Shown here one piece after another: positions 1 to 7,213 of a stretch of DNA of 7,213 nucleotides; position 1 is the first letter of the stretch; each line of letters opens with the position of its first letter. This stretch comes from Gammaproteobacteria bacterium. Its GTDB lineage: Bacteria; Pseudomonadota; Gammaproteobacteria; S144-34. Position numbers and translations under genes: made by a program. The notes under the pieces are model-generated. The model ran no database searches. It saw only the letters and a list, made by a program, of their open reading frames with translations, and was not told the DNA's origin. Location of the stretch: the NCBI GenBank assembly GCA_015487895.1, contig WFOW01000265.1, forward strand, positions 1 through 7,213, read 5' to 3'.

Positions 1-375
1 GAGGAGCGCGGCGTCGATGTCGGCGAGCAGCAGCCCCTCGTCGAAGGGCACCACCGCCCAGGCGGCCAGCGCCGGGCCGATGGCGAGCACCGGCGCCAGC
101 AGGAAAAGGAAGCGGTTGGCGTTCGCCGGAACGACGATCTCCTTGGTGAGGAGCTTGAGGGCGTCGGCGATGGGCTGCAGCCAGCCGCGCGGGCCGACCC
201 GGTTGGGGCCGATGCGCACCTGGATGTAGCCGATGATCTTGCGCTCGGCGAAGGTGAGATAGGCGACGGCCCCCATCAGCGGCAGCACGATGGCGAGGAT
301 CTTCGCGACCAGCAGGGCCGGGAGCTGGATCGGCTCCGGCACCGCCGCCCACAGGTTCTGGATGGTCTCGGTCAT
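1..375 (-). CDS. nuoH: NADH-quinone oxidoreductase subunit H (NuoH), 5' part only
   Basis: Partial gene: 125 N-terminal codons are visible, and the rest runs off the left edge. NuoH/ND1 is the membrane subunit, usually about 330-350 residues with eight helices, that forms the membrane end of the quinone channel. It starts [20 protein letters not shown] first transmembrane helix lies at about residues 20-42 ([20 protein letters not shown]). Then comes the diagnostic ND1 signature on the cytoplasmic side, residues 43-79, with [20 protein letters not shown] followed by [18 protein letters not shown] second helix lies at about residues 89-109 ([21 protein letters not shown]). The ATG at 375 has GGAAGG 6 bases upstream and lies 19 bases after the nuoG stop. 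Identity is secure from the signature and from the gene order nuoG-nuoH. Confidence 0.97.
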   Translation of the reverse strand, partial: MTETIQNLWAAVPEPIQLPALLVAKILAIVLPLMGAVAYLTFAERKIIGYIQVRIGPNRVGPRGWLQPIADALKLLTKEIVVPANANRFLFLLAPVLAIGPALAAWAVVPFDEGLLLADIDAALL

Positions 376-381
376 CGCCCC

Positions 382-387
382 CCTTCC
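382..387 (-). promoter_or_regulatory. Ribosome-binding site of nuoH
   Basis: GGAAGG, followed by more G residues, lies in the 19-base nuoG-nuoH gap, 6 bases before the ATG at 375. No hairpin or other signal is visible in this short gap. Confidence 0.6.
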
Positions 388-394
388 GCGCCCC

Positions 395-2767
395 TCAGCC
401 CGCGACGACCTCGAGCGGGCCGACCGCGGGCCCCAGGCCCTCGCTGCCCGCCACGCCCGCGTGCACCAGCGCGCAGCCCTCGGCCACGCGCCGGTCGAGC
501 ACGACCTCGAGCTCCGCCTGCGTGCCGTCCTGGCGCACGCGCACCCGCGCGCCGGCCGCAAGCCCCAGGCGCGTGGCGGTCGCGGGCGCCACCCGCAGCG
601 CCGCCTCCACGGCGAGCGGCGTCTCCTGCAGCGGCCGCGAGCGGCGCACGAGCGCGTCGACGGCGTAGATGGGCACGTCGCCCACCCGCCACAGGGAAGC
701 CGTCGTCTCCGGCAGCGCCACCGCCGCCACCGTCCCCGCGGGCTCGGGCGCGGCCTCGACGGCCGCGCGCAGCTCCCGCCGGATCTCCTCCGGGTCCTCG
801 TATCCGAAGCCCTCCAGGTCGAGGAGCGTGCCGAGCACGCGCAGGATCTTCCACGCCGGGCGCGCCTCGCCCGGCGGGCGCGCCGCGCCCTCGAAGGACT
901 GCCAGCGCCCGTCCGCGTTGACGAAGGTGCCCGAGGTCTCGGCGAAGGCGGCGGCCGGCAGCGCCACGTGCGCCCACCGCCGCCCTGCCTCCGACAGCCA
1001 CGGCGCGATCTGGATCACGAGCTCGGCCTCGCCCAGGGCGCGCGCGGCGGCGGCCGGATTCCAGGCGTCACGCTCGGGCTCGACCCCGAGCAGCAGGTAG
1101 GCCCTGCACGGGCGCTCGAGCATGGCGCGCGCGTCCAGCCCCGCCGGCTGCGCCGGCGCGCCGCCCGGGCCGCGGTGCGGCACGGCGCCGGCGAGCCAGG
1201 CGCCGGCGGCGTTGGCCCCGAAGGGGAGCTCCGCCAGCGCCGCCCCCGAGGCGGCCGCCACGTAGCCGGCCAGCAGGCGCAGGGCCCCGAACCAGGGCGA
1301 GGCGTGCGCCTGCGCCCCCAGCACCACGACGCCGCGCCCCGCGCGCCGCAGCGCATGGGCGACCGCGGCATGCCTCTCCTCCGCGCGCGCGCCCTCGACC
1401 AGGCCCGCCACGGCCGGCGGCACGGGGAGCTCGCTGTGGCGCACGAGGTCGGCCGCGATGGCGGCCAGCGCCCGCACCATGCCCGGGGGGTCGGTGATGA
1501 GCCGGTGCGCCACCGGAAAATGGAACTCGTAGTCGACCGGATTGAGCACCGCGATCTCGGCGCCGCGCATCCCCGCCTTGCGCAGCCTGAGCCCGAGGAG
1601 CGGCTGGTCCCTGCGGATGTCGGAGCCGACGAGCAGCGCGGCATCGACGCGCTCGAGCTCGGGAATGCGCATGCCGAGGCCCGGCGCGCACCCCATGGCG
1701 GGGTCGGCGCCGAAGTCGCCCTGGCGCAGGCGGTGGTCGATGTTGCCGCTGCCGAGCCCGCGCGCGAGCTTCTGCGCCAGATAGAGCTCCTCGAGCGTCG
1801 CGCTCGGAGACACAAGCACGCCCACCGCTTCGGGCCCGTGCGCGGCCACGACCTCGCGCAGGCGCGCGGCGGCGCGCTCCAGGGCGAGCGCCCAGTCCGT
1901 CTCCTGCAGGGCACCGCCCTCGCGCAGCAGCGGGCGCTCGAGGCGGTCGGGCGCGTAGAGGCCCTCGTAGCTGAAGCGGTCGCGGTCCGAGAGCCAGGTC
2001 TCGTTGACCTCCTCGTTGTCGTGCGGCACCACGCGCATCACGCGCCCGCGCAGGGTGTGGATGTGGACGTTCGAGCCCACGGCGTCGTGCGGCGCGATCC
2101 CCTCGTGCTGGATCAGCTCCCAGGGCCGCGCGCGGAAACGGAAGGGCTTGGAGGTGAGCGCCCCCACCGGGCAGAGGTCGATGACGTTGCCCGAGAGCTC
2201 GGAGCGCAGCGCATGGGCGACGTAGGTGGTGATGCGCATGTGCTCGCCGCGCCCCACGGCGCCGAGCTCCTTCACGCCCGCGATCTCCTCGCCGAAGCGC
2301 ACGCAGCGCGTGCAGTGGATGCAGCGCGTCATGTCGGTCGCCACCAGCGGGCCGAGGTCCGGACCGGCGACCACGCGCTTGCGCTCGGCGAAGCGCGAGA
2401 CGTCGCGCCCGTAGCCGAGGGCGAGGTCCTGCAGCTGGCACTCGCCGCCCTGGTCGCAGATGGGGCAGTCGAGCGGGTGGTTGATGAGCAGGAACTCCAT
2501 GGTCGCCTTCTGCGCGGCGAGCGCCTTCGGCGAGCGGGTGTAGACCTTCATCCCGTCCGCGACCGGCGTCGCGCAGGCCGGCAGCGGCTTGGGCGCCTTC
2601 TCCACCTCGACCAGGCACATGCGGCAGTTGGCCGCCACCGAGAGCTTGGGGTGGTAGCAGAAGCGCGGGATGCGGATGCCGTGGGCGTCCGCCACCTCGA
2701 TGAGCATCTGCCCCTTGCGCGCCTTGAGGGGGCGGCCGTCGATCTCGATGGTGACCTCGTCGCTCAT
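395..2767 (-). CDS. nuoG: NADH-quinone oxidoreductase subunit G (NuoG), 75 kDa iron-sulfur subunit
   Basis: 790 residues. This is the largest peripheral-arm subunit, which relays electrons from NuoF towards NuoI and NuoB. Domains in order: a ferredoxin-like [2Fe-2S] domain with N1b ligands C37, C48, C51 and C65 ([21 protein letters not shown]); an N5 [4Fe-4S] site with one histidine ligand, H97, C101, C104, C110 ([19 protein letters not shown]); and an N4 [4Fe-4S] site C149, C152, C155, C199 ([21 protein letters not shown]). From about residue 214 to the end is a molybdopterin-oxidoreductase-like domain that has lost its cofactor role in complex I. No cysteine occurs between C199 and C360, so the extra N7 cluster of E. 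coli-type NuoG is absent. The frame is open upstream across most of nuoF; the ATG at 2767 ([20 protein letters not shown]) is chosen because it follows the nuoF stop by 14 bases, has a GGAGG core 6 bases before it, and opens the ferredoxin fold. Confidence 0.97.
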   Translation of the reverse strand: MSDEVTIEIDGRPLKARKGQMLIEVADAHGIRIPRFCYHPKLSVAANCRMCLVEVEKAPKPLPACATPVADGMKVYTRSPKALAAQKATMEFLLINHPLDCPICDQGGECQLQDLALGYGRDVSRFAERKRVVAGPDLGPLVATDMTRCIHCTRCVRFGEEIAGVKELGAVGRGEHMRITTYVAHALRSELSGNVIDLCPVGALTSKPFRFRARPWELIQHEGIAPHDAVGSNVHIHTLRGRVMRVVPHDNEEVNETWLSDRDRFSYEGLYAPDRLERPLLREGGALQETDWALALERAAARLREVVAAHGPEAVGVLVSPSATLEELYLAQKLARGLGSGNIDHRLRQGDFGADPAMGCAPGLGMRIPELERVDAALLVGSDIRRDQPLLGLRLRKAGMRGAEIAVLNPVDYEFHFPVAHRLITDPPGMVRALAAIAADLVRHSELPVPPAVAGLVEGARAEERHAAVAHALRRAGRGVVVLGAQAHASPWFGALRLLAGYVAAASGAALAELPFGANAAGAWLAGAVPHRGPGGAPAQPAGLDARAMLERPCRAYLLLGVEPERDAWNPAAAARALGEAELVIQIAPWLSEAGRRWAHVALPAAAFAETSGTFVNADGRWQSFEGAARPPGEARPAWKILRVLGTLLDLEGFGYEDPEEIRRELRAAVEAAPEPAGTVAAVALPETTASLWRVGDVPIYAVDALVRRSRPLQETPLAVEAALRVAPATATRLGLAAGARVRVRQDGTQAELEVVLDRRVAEGCALVHAGVAGSEGLGPAVGPLEVVAG

Positions 2768-2771
2768 CGCG

Positions 2772-2781
2772 CCCCTCCCCC
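2772..2781 (-). promoter_or_regulatory. Ribosome-binding site of nuoG
   Basis: GGGGGAGGGG fills most of the 14-base gap between the nuoF stop and the nuoG ATG at 2767. Its GGAGG core is 6 bases from the start codon. It marks the true start of a frame that is otherwise open through most of nuoF. Confidence 0.7.
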
Positions 2782-4069
<1,288 letters not shown>

Positions 4070-4077
<8 letters not shown>

Positions 4078-4594
4078 CGTCGCGCTCCAGGCGGTCGAGG
4101 ATCTCGTCCACCTTCTCGGGGGTGAGGTTCTCGTAGTAGACGTGGTCGATCTGCATGGCGGGCGCGCCGCAGCAGGCGGCCAGGCACTCCTCCTCGCGCT
4201 TGAGGTAGTAGCGCCCGTCCGGGGTGCTCTCGCCCGCCTTGACGCCCAGGCGGCGCTCGAGGTGGGCGAGGATCTCCTCGCCGCCGCGCAGCATGCAGGA
4301 GACGTTGGTGCACACCGAGATGTGGTGGCGGCCCACCGGACGCGTCTCCAGCATGGAATAGAAGGTGGCGACCTCGTAGACCGAGACCGGCTCGATGTCC
4401 AGGTACTCGGCCACCGCGTCCATCAGCGGCACCGTCAGGTAGCCGCCGTTGTGGTGCTGCACGATGCGCAGCGCCGCCAGCACCGCGGAACGGCGCCGCT
4501 CCGGCGGGTAGCGCCGCACCCAGTCGTCGATCTCGGCGCGCACCTTCTCGTCCAGCGCCACGCGCCCGCCCCCCTGCTCCTGCGCCGCGCTCAC
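4070..4594 (-). CDS. nuoE: NADH-quinone oxidoreductase subunit E (NuoE), 24 kDa [2Fe-2S] subunit
   Basis: 174 residues from the chosen start. This thioredoxin-fold 24 kDa subunit holds [2Fe-2S] cluster N1a beside the FMN of NuoF. The N-terminal helical part contains [20 protein letters not shown], then the family motif [11 protein letters not shown] (about residues 72-82). The ligands are C95 and C100 in [12 protein letters not shown], and C137 and C141 in [10 protein letters not shown]; the spacing CxxxxC and CxxxC is normal. The C-terminus [15 protein letters not shown] is typical. Start: GTG at 4594 overlaps the nuoD TGA by 4 bases (GTGA) and has GGGGAG 8 bases upstream. A second in-frame GTG at 4561 ([12 protein letters not shown]) would give 163 residues, would also have a G-rich tract upstream, and cannot be excluded. 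The stop overlaps the nuoF start by 8 bases. Confidence 0.96.
4085..4088 (-). promoter_or_regulatory. Ribosome-binding site of nuoF
   Basis: GGAG lies 7 bases before the nuoF ATG at 4077 and inside the end of nuoE. It is short, but well placed for a start that overlaps the preceding stop by 8 bases. Confidence 0.5.
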
Positions 4595-5844
4595 CGGTCG
4601 ATCTCCCCGAAGACGATGTCCTGCGTGCCGATGATGGCCACCACGTCGGCGAGCATGTGCCCGCGCGCCATCTCGTCCATGGCGGAGAGGTGCGCGAAGC
4701 CGGGGGCGCGGATCTTGAGGCGGTAGGGCTTGTTCGCCCCGTCCGAGACGATGTAGATGCCGAACTCCCCCTTCGGGTGCTCGACGGCGGCGTAGGCCTC
4801 GCCCTCGGGCACGCAGTAGCCCTCGCTGAAGAGCTTGAAGTGGTGGATGAGCGCCTCCATGTCGCGCTTCATCTCCTCGCGCGGGGGCGGCGCGACCTTG
4901 TGGTCGTCGACCATCACCGGCCCGGGGTTGGCGCGCAGCCAGTCGATGCACTGGCGGATGATGCGGTTCGACTGGCGCATCTCCTCGATGCGCACCAGGT
5001 AGCGGTCGTAGCAGTCGCCGTTGGTGCCGACGGGGATGTCGAAGTCGAGGCGGTCGTAGACCTCGTAGGGCTGCTTCCTGCGCAGGTCCCAGGCGATGCC
5101 CGAGCCCCGCAGCATGGGCCCCGAGAAGCCGAGCGCCAGCGCGCGCTCCGGCGGCACCACGCCGATGCCCACCGTGCGCTGCTTCCAGATGCGGTTGTCC
5201 GTGAGCAGCGTCTCGTACTCGTCCACACGCTTGGGGAAGCGCTCGGTGAAGCGCTCGAGGAAGTCGAGCAGCGAGCCCTCGCGCTCGGCGTTGAGCCTGC
5301 GCACCTCGCGCTCGCTGCGCCACTTCGAGGGCCGGTACTTGGGCATCTCCTCCGGCAGGTCCCGGTAGACGCCGCCGGGGCGGTAGTAGGTCGCGTGCAT
5401 GCGCGCGCCCGAGACCGCCTCATAGCAGTCCATGAGGTCCTCGCGCTCGCGGAAGCAGTAGAGGAAGACCGTCATGGCGCCGATGTCGAGCGCGTGCGAG
5501 CCGAGCCACAGCAGGTGGTTGAGGATGCGCGTGACCTCGTCGAACATCACGCGGATGTACTGCGCGCGGATGGGCGGCTCGATGCCGAGCAGCTTCTCGA
5601 TGGCGAGCACGTAGGCGTGCTCGTTGCACATCATGGACACATAATCGAGCCGGTCCATGTAGCCGATGGACTGGTTGAAGGGCTTGCTTTCGGCGAGCTT
5701 CTCGGTGGCGCGGTGCAGCAGCCCGATGTGCGGATCGGCGCGCTCGATCACCTCGCCGTCCATCTCCAGCACCAGGCGCAGCACGCCGTGGGCCGAGGGG
5801 TGCTGCGGCCCGAAGTTGAGCGTGAAGTTGCGGATCTCGGGCAC
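4591..5844 (-). CDS. nuoD: NADH-quinone oxidoreductase subunit D (NuoD), 49 kDa quinone-site subunit
   Basis: 417 residues, the usual length for stand-alone NuoD. This 49 kDa subunit, related to [NiFe]-hydrogenase large subunits, forms most of the quinone head-group pocket next to cluster N2. It starts [20 protein letters not shown] and contains [53 protein letters not shown] and a C-terminal end [10 protein letters not shown]. By alignment from memory with the bovine subunit, His19 (SAHGV) and Tyr68 (LDYVSMM) correspond to the quinone-contacting His59 and Tyr108. The nickel-binding cysteines of hydrogenases are absent, as expected. The start is a GTG at 5844, with a strong GAGGAGG 7 bases upstream; the frame is open further upstream through nuoC, but only this start gives the family N-terminus. 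The gene begins 2 bases after the nuoC stop, and its TGA overlaps the nuoE GTG by 4 bases. Confidence 0.97.
   Translation of the reverse strand: MPEIRNFTLNFGPQHPSAHGVLRLVLEMDGEVIERADPHIGLLHRATEKLAESKPFNQSIGYMDRLDYVSMMCNEHAYVLAIEKLLGIEPPIRAQYIRVMFDEVTRILNHLLWLGSHALDIGAMTVFLYCFREREDLMDCYEAVSGARMHATYYRPGGVYRDLPEEMPKYRPSKWRSEREVRRLNAEREGSLLDFLERFTERFPKRVDEYETLLTDNRIWKQRTVGIGVVPPERALALGFSGPMLRGSGIAWDLRRKQPYEVYDRLDFDIPVGTNGDCYDRYLVRIEEMRQSNRIIRQCIDWLRANPGPVMVDDHKVAPPPREEMKRDMEALIHHFKLFSEGYCVPEGEAYAAVEHPKGEFGIYIVSDGANKPYRLKIRAPGFAHLSAMDEMARGHMLADVVAIIGTQDIVFGEIDR
4603..4608 (-). promoter_or_regulatory. Ribosome-binding site of nuoE
   Basis: GGGGAG, within the last codons of nuoD, lies 8 bases before the GTG at 4594 that overlaps the nuoD stop. 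It favours 4594 over the alternative GTG at 4561, although the latter also has a G-rich tract upstream. Confidence 0.5.
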
Positions 5845-5846
5845 GC

Positions 5847-6542
5847 TCAGGCCTCCTCGCCGGCGGCGTCCCCGGTGCGCGCGCAATGGGGGTCGCGCCG
5901 GATCACGCGCGGGGTGTTGACGCGCGGCTCGATGCTCACCGGCTCGTAGACCACGCGGCCGCGCTCGGGGTCGTAGCGCACCTCCACGTGGCCGCTGAGC
6001 GGGAAGTCCTTGCGGAAGGGGTGCCCCACGAAGCCGTAGTCGGTGAGGATGCGCCGCAGGTCCGGATGCCCCTCGAAGACGATGCCGAACAGGTCGAAGG
6101 CCTCGCGCTCGTACCAGTTGGCCGAGGGCCACACGCCCGTCACCGTGGGCACCACCGGGAACTCGTCGTCGGGCGCGAAGACGCGCAGGCGCAGCCGCCG
6201 GTTGTGCGTCACCGAGAGCAGGTGGTAGACCACCGCGAAGCGCGGCCCCTTCCAGCGCGGCCCCTCCTCGGGCTCGCGCCCGCGCCCGCGGCTGAAGCCG
6301 GTGGCGCTCGCCTCCGTGGTCTCCCAGTCGGTGTCTCCGTACGCGAGGTAGTCGACCCCGCACAGGTCCATGAGCTGCTCGAAGCGCAGCTCGGGCTCGT
6401 CGCGCAGCGCCGTGCACACCTCGACGAGGCGCTCGGGCGCGATCTCGACCGTGACCTCGCCCAGCGCCACCTTGCAGGCGCGCACCGCCTCCCCGAAGCG
6501 CCCGCGGATGCGCTCGGCCAGCTTGTCGGCAGCCCCGGTCAC
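5847..6542 (-). CDS. nuoC: NADH-quinone oxidoreductase subunit C (NuoC), 30 kDa subunit
   Basis: 231-residue homologue of the mitochondrial 30 kDa subunit (ND9/NDUFS3). It binds no cofactor and helps join the NuoB-NuoD quinone module to the rest of the peripheral arm. The family signature is clear at about residues 145-182: [20 protein letters not shown], then [19 protein letters not shown]. Residues 57-69 read [13 protein letters not shown], and an insertion of about 30 residues (about 70-100, with [13 protein letters not shown] and a charged RGREPEEG) precedes the core strand [10 protein letters not shown]. That insertion is familiar from beta/gammaproteobacterial NuoC. The frame stays open upstream into nuoB, so the start is chosen as the GTG at 6542, the first start after the nuoB stop, with AAGGGGA 10 bases before it. 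The C-terminal tail (about residues 217-231) is polar and probably flexible; its last codons also supply the nuoD ribosome-binding site. It is a separate gene from nuoD, not a nuoCD fusion. Confidence 0.95.
   Translation of the reverse strand: MTGAADKLAERIRGRFGEAVRACKVALGEVTVEIAPERLVEVCTALRDEPELRFEQLMDLCGVDYLAYGDTDWETTEASATGFSRGRGREPEEGPRWKGPRFAVVYHLLSVTHNRRLRLRVFAPDDEFPVVPTVTGVWPSANWYEREAFDLFGIVFEGHPDLRRILTDYGFVGHPFRKDFPLSGHVEVRYDPERGRVVYEPVSIEPRVNTPRVIRRDPHCARTGDAAGEEA
5852..5858 (-). promoter_or_regulatory. Ribosome-binding site of nuoD
   Basis: A strong GAGGAGG lies 7 bases before the GTG at 5844 and within the last codons of nuoC (encoding the C-terminal Glu-Glu-Ala). It fixes the GTG start inside a frame that stays open well upstream, and it may compensate for the weaker initiation codon. 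Confidence 0.75.
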
Positions 6543-6552
6543 GGTGCGGCGG

Positions 6553-6559
6553 TCCCCTT
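6553..6559 (-). promoter_or_regulatory. Ribosome-binding site of nuoC
   Basis: AAGGGGA lies just after the nuoB stop and 10 bases before the GTG at 6542. It decides the nuoC start, because the reading frame is open for many codons further upstream inside nuoB. The spacing is slightly long. Confidence 0.55.
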
Positions 6560-7042
6560 TCAGGCGCGCTCGAGGGTCGCGCGCCGGCGGATCTTGTTCT
6601 GAAGCTGCAGGATGCCGTAGAGCAGCGCCTCGGCGGTCGGCGGGCAGCCCGGCACGTAGATGTCCACGGGCACGATGCGGTCGCAGCCGCGCACCACCGA
6701 ATAGGAATAGTGGTAGTAGCCGCCGCCGTTCGCGCACGAGCCCATGGAGATCACCCAGCGCGGCTCCGCCATCTGGTCGTAGACCTTGCGCAGCGCCGGC
6801 GCCATCTTGTTGCACAGCGTGCCGGCGACGATCATCACGTCGGACTGGCGCGGGCTCGGGCGGAAGACCACGCCGAAGCGGTCGAGGTCGTAGCGCGAGG
6901 CCGCCGCGTGCATCATCTCGACCGCGCAGCAGGCGAGCCCGAAGGTCATGGGCCAGAGCGAGCCCGTGCGCGCCCAGCTCAGCAGGTGCTCGGCGGTGGT
7001 CGTGGTGACGCCGCCCTCGCGCAGCAGGTGCTCTACTCCCAT
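6560..7042 (-). CDS. nuoB: NADH-quinone oxidoreductase subunit B (NuoB), N2 cluster subunit
   Basis: 160-residue PSST/20 kDa-type subunit. It carries [4Fe-4S] cluster N2, the last cluster in the chain, which passes electrons to quinone. The tandem cysteine ligands are C38-C39 in [10 protein letters not shown]; the others are C103 in [10 protein letters not shown] and C133 in VPGCPP. The stretch [17 protein letters not shown] (about residues 109-125) is of the type seen in mitochondria and many proteobacteria. Start: an ATG at 7042 gives [11 protein letters not shown], with an AAGGGGG tract 7 bases upstream. An in-frame ATG at 7063 would add seven residues (MAQGGAG) and lengthen the overlap with nuoA, so I prefer 7042. 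The length is normal for the family. The gene overlaps nuoA by 10 bases and is followed by nuoC after 17 bases. The protein sits at the interface of the peripheral and membrane arms, against NuoD and NuoH. Confidence 0.97.
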   Translation of the reverse strand: MGVEHLLREGGVTTTTAEHLLSWARTGSLWPMTFGLACCAVEMMHAAASRYDLDRFGVVFRPSPRQSDVMIVAGTLCNKMAPALRKVYDQMAEPRWVISMGSCANGGGYYHYSYSVVRGCDRIVPVDIYVPGCPPTAEALLYGILQLQNKIRRRATLERA

Positions 7043-7213
7043 TCCAGCGCCCCCTTGCGCCACTCGTAGGCGAAGCCGACCACCAGGATGCCGAGGAAGA
7101 TCCCCATGGCGACCAGCCCCTCGGTGCCGATGCGGTCGAGCACCACCGCCCAGGGGAAGAGGAAGGCGATCTCGAGATCGAAGATGATGAACAGGATAGC
7201 CACGAGGTAGTAG
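7033..7213 (-). CDS. nuoA: NADH-quinone oxidoreductase subunit A (NuoA), 3' part only
   Basis: Partial gene; its 5' half lies beyond the right edge of the window. The visible 59 C-terminal residues begin [17 protein letters not shown] and continue to FPWAVVL, the best-conserved stretch of NuoA/ND3, including the acidic FDLE pair inside a membrane helix. A second hydrophobic helix follows (about visible residues 33-48, [15 protein letters not shown]), and the protein ends [11 protein letters not shown] before a TAG stop. NuoA is a small membrane subunit of about 120 residues with three helices at the junction of the peripheral and membrane arms, beside the quinone channel; the visible part would hold the last two helices. 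Its stop codon lies inside the start of nuoB (10-base overlap), so the two are probably translationally coupled. Identity is secure from the motif and from its position just before nuoB. Confidence 0.96.
   Translation of the reverse strand, partial: YYLVAILFIIFDLEIAFLFPWAVVLDRIGTEGLVAMGIFLGILVVGFAYEWRKGALEWE
7050..7056 (-). promoter_or_regulatory. Ribosome-binding site of nuoB
   Basis: AAGGGGG lies 7 bases before the ATG at 7042, inside the last codons of nuoA. It supports that start over the in-frame ATG at 7063. Translation of nuoB therefore probably depends on ribosomes finishing nuoA. Confidence 0.6.

Noticed and set aside
376..394. G-rich intergenic tracts (here, and at 2768-2781) considered as possible regulatory structures or terminators.
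   Set aside because: They are too short to form a hairpin, lack a T-tract, and are fully explained as Shine-Dalgarno sequences.
4657..5949. A 430-codon plus-strand open frame opposite nuoD.
   Set aside because: Same pattern: biased composition, no domain, and wholly antisense to the conserved nuoD.
4591..6417. A 608-codon minus-strand frame that might be read as a NuoC-NuoD fusion.
   Set aside because: The first 191 codons are out of frame with the real nuoC and show no NuoC motifs. NuoC is encoded in another frame with its own stop at 5847, and NuoD begins at the GTG at 5844.

Overview
This window is an internal slice of a bacterial respiratory complex I (NADH:quinone oxidoreductase, nuo) operon, read entirely from the minus strand. 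In transcription order, right to left, it holds the 3' end of nuoA, complete nuoB, nuoC, nuoD, nuoE, nuoF and nuoG, and the 5' part of nuoH. Both outer genes are cut by the window edges, so the operon promoter and its distal genes (normally nuoI to nuoN) lie outside.

The DNA is very GC-rich, with a strong G/C bias at third codon positions. Separate nuoC and nuoD, a NuoC with a roughly 30-residue insertion before its signature motif, and NuoB, NuoD and NuoF sequences close to the mitochondrial type point to a proteobacterium. A high-GC beta- or gammaproteobacterium outside the enterics fits best; enterics carry a fused nuoCD. The genus cannot be named from the sequence alone.

Layout on the minus strand: nuoA 7213-7033 (partial), nuoB 7042-6560, nuoC 6542-5847, nuoD 5844-4591, nuoE 4594-4070, nuoF 4077-2782, nuoG 2767-395, nuoH 375-1 (partial). 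Neighbours overlap by 4-10 bases or are separated by 2-19 bases. Each complete gene, and nuoH, has a purine-rich Shine-Dalgarno tract at its start. No gap is large enough for an internal promoter or terminator, so the set is one transcription unit with probable translational coupling. nuoC, nuoD and nuoE start with GTG.

Together the products form the electron-input arm and the quinone site. NuoF (FMN, N3), NuoE (N1a) and NuoG (N1b, N4, N5) are the NADH-oxidising module. NuoB (N2), NuoC and NuoD form the connecting module next to the quinone pocket. NuoH and NuoA are membrane subunits at the junction with the proton-pumping arm. All expected cluster ligands of NuoB, NuoE, NuoF and NuoG are visible, and the NuoD quinone-site His and Tyr are present, so the enzyme looks functional. 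NuoG lacks the extra N7 cluster site.

I found no mobile element, repeat array, RNA gene, defence system or foreign gene. This is an ordinary, intact housekeeping region, and the findings are correspondingly modest.
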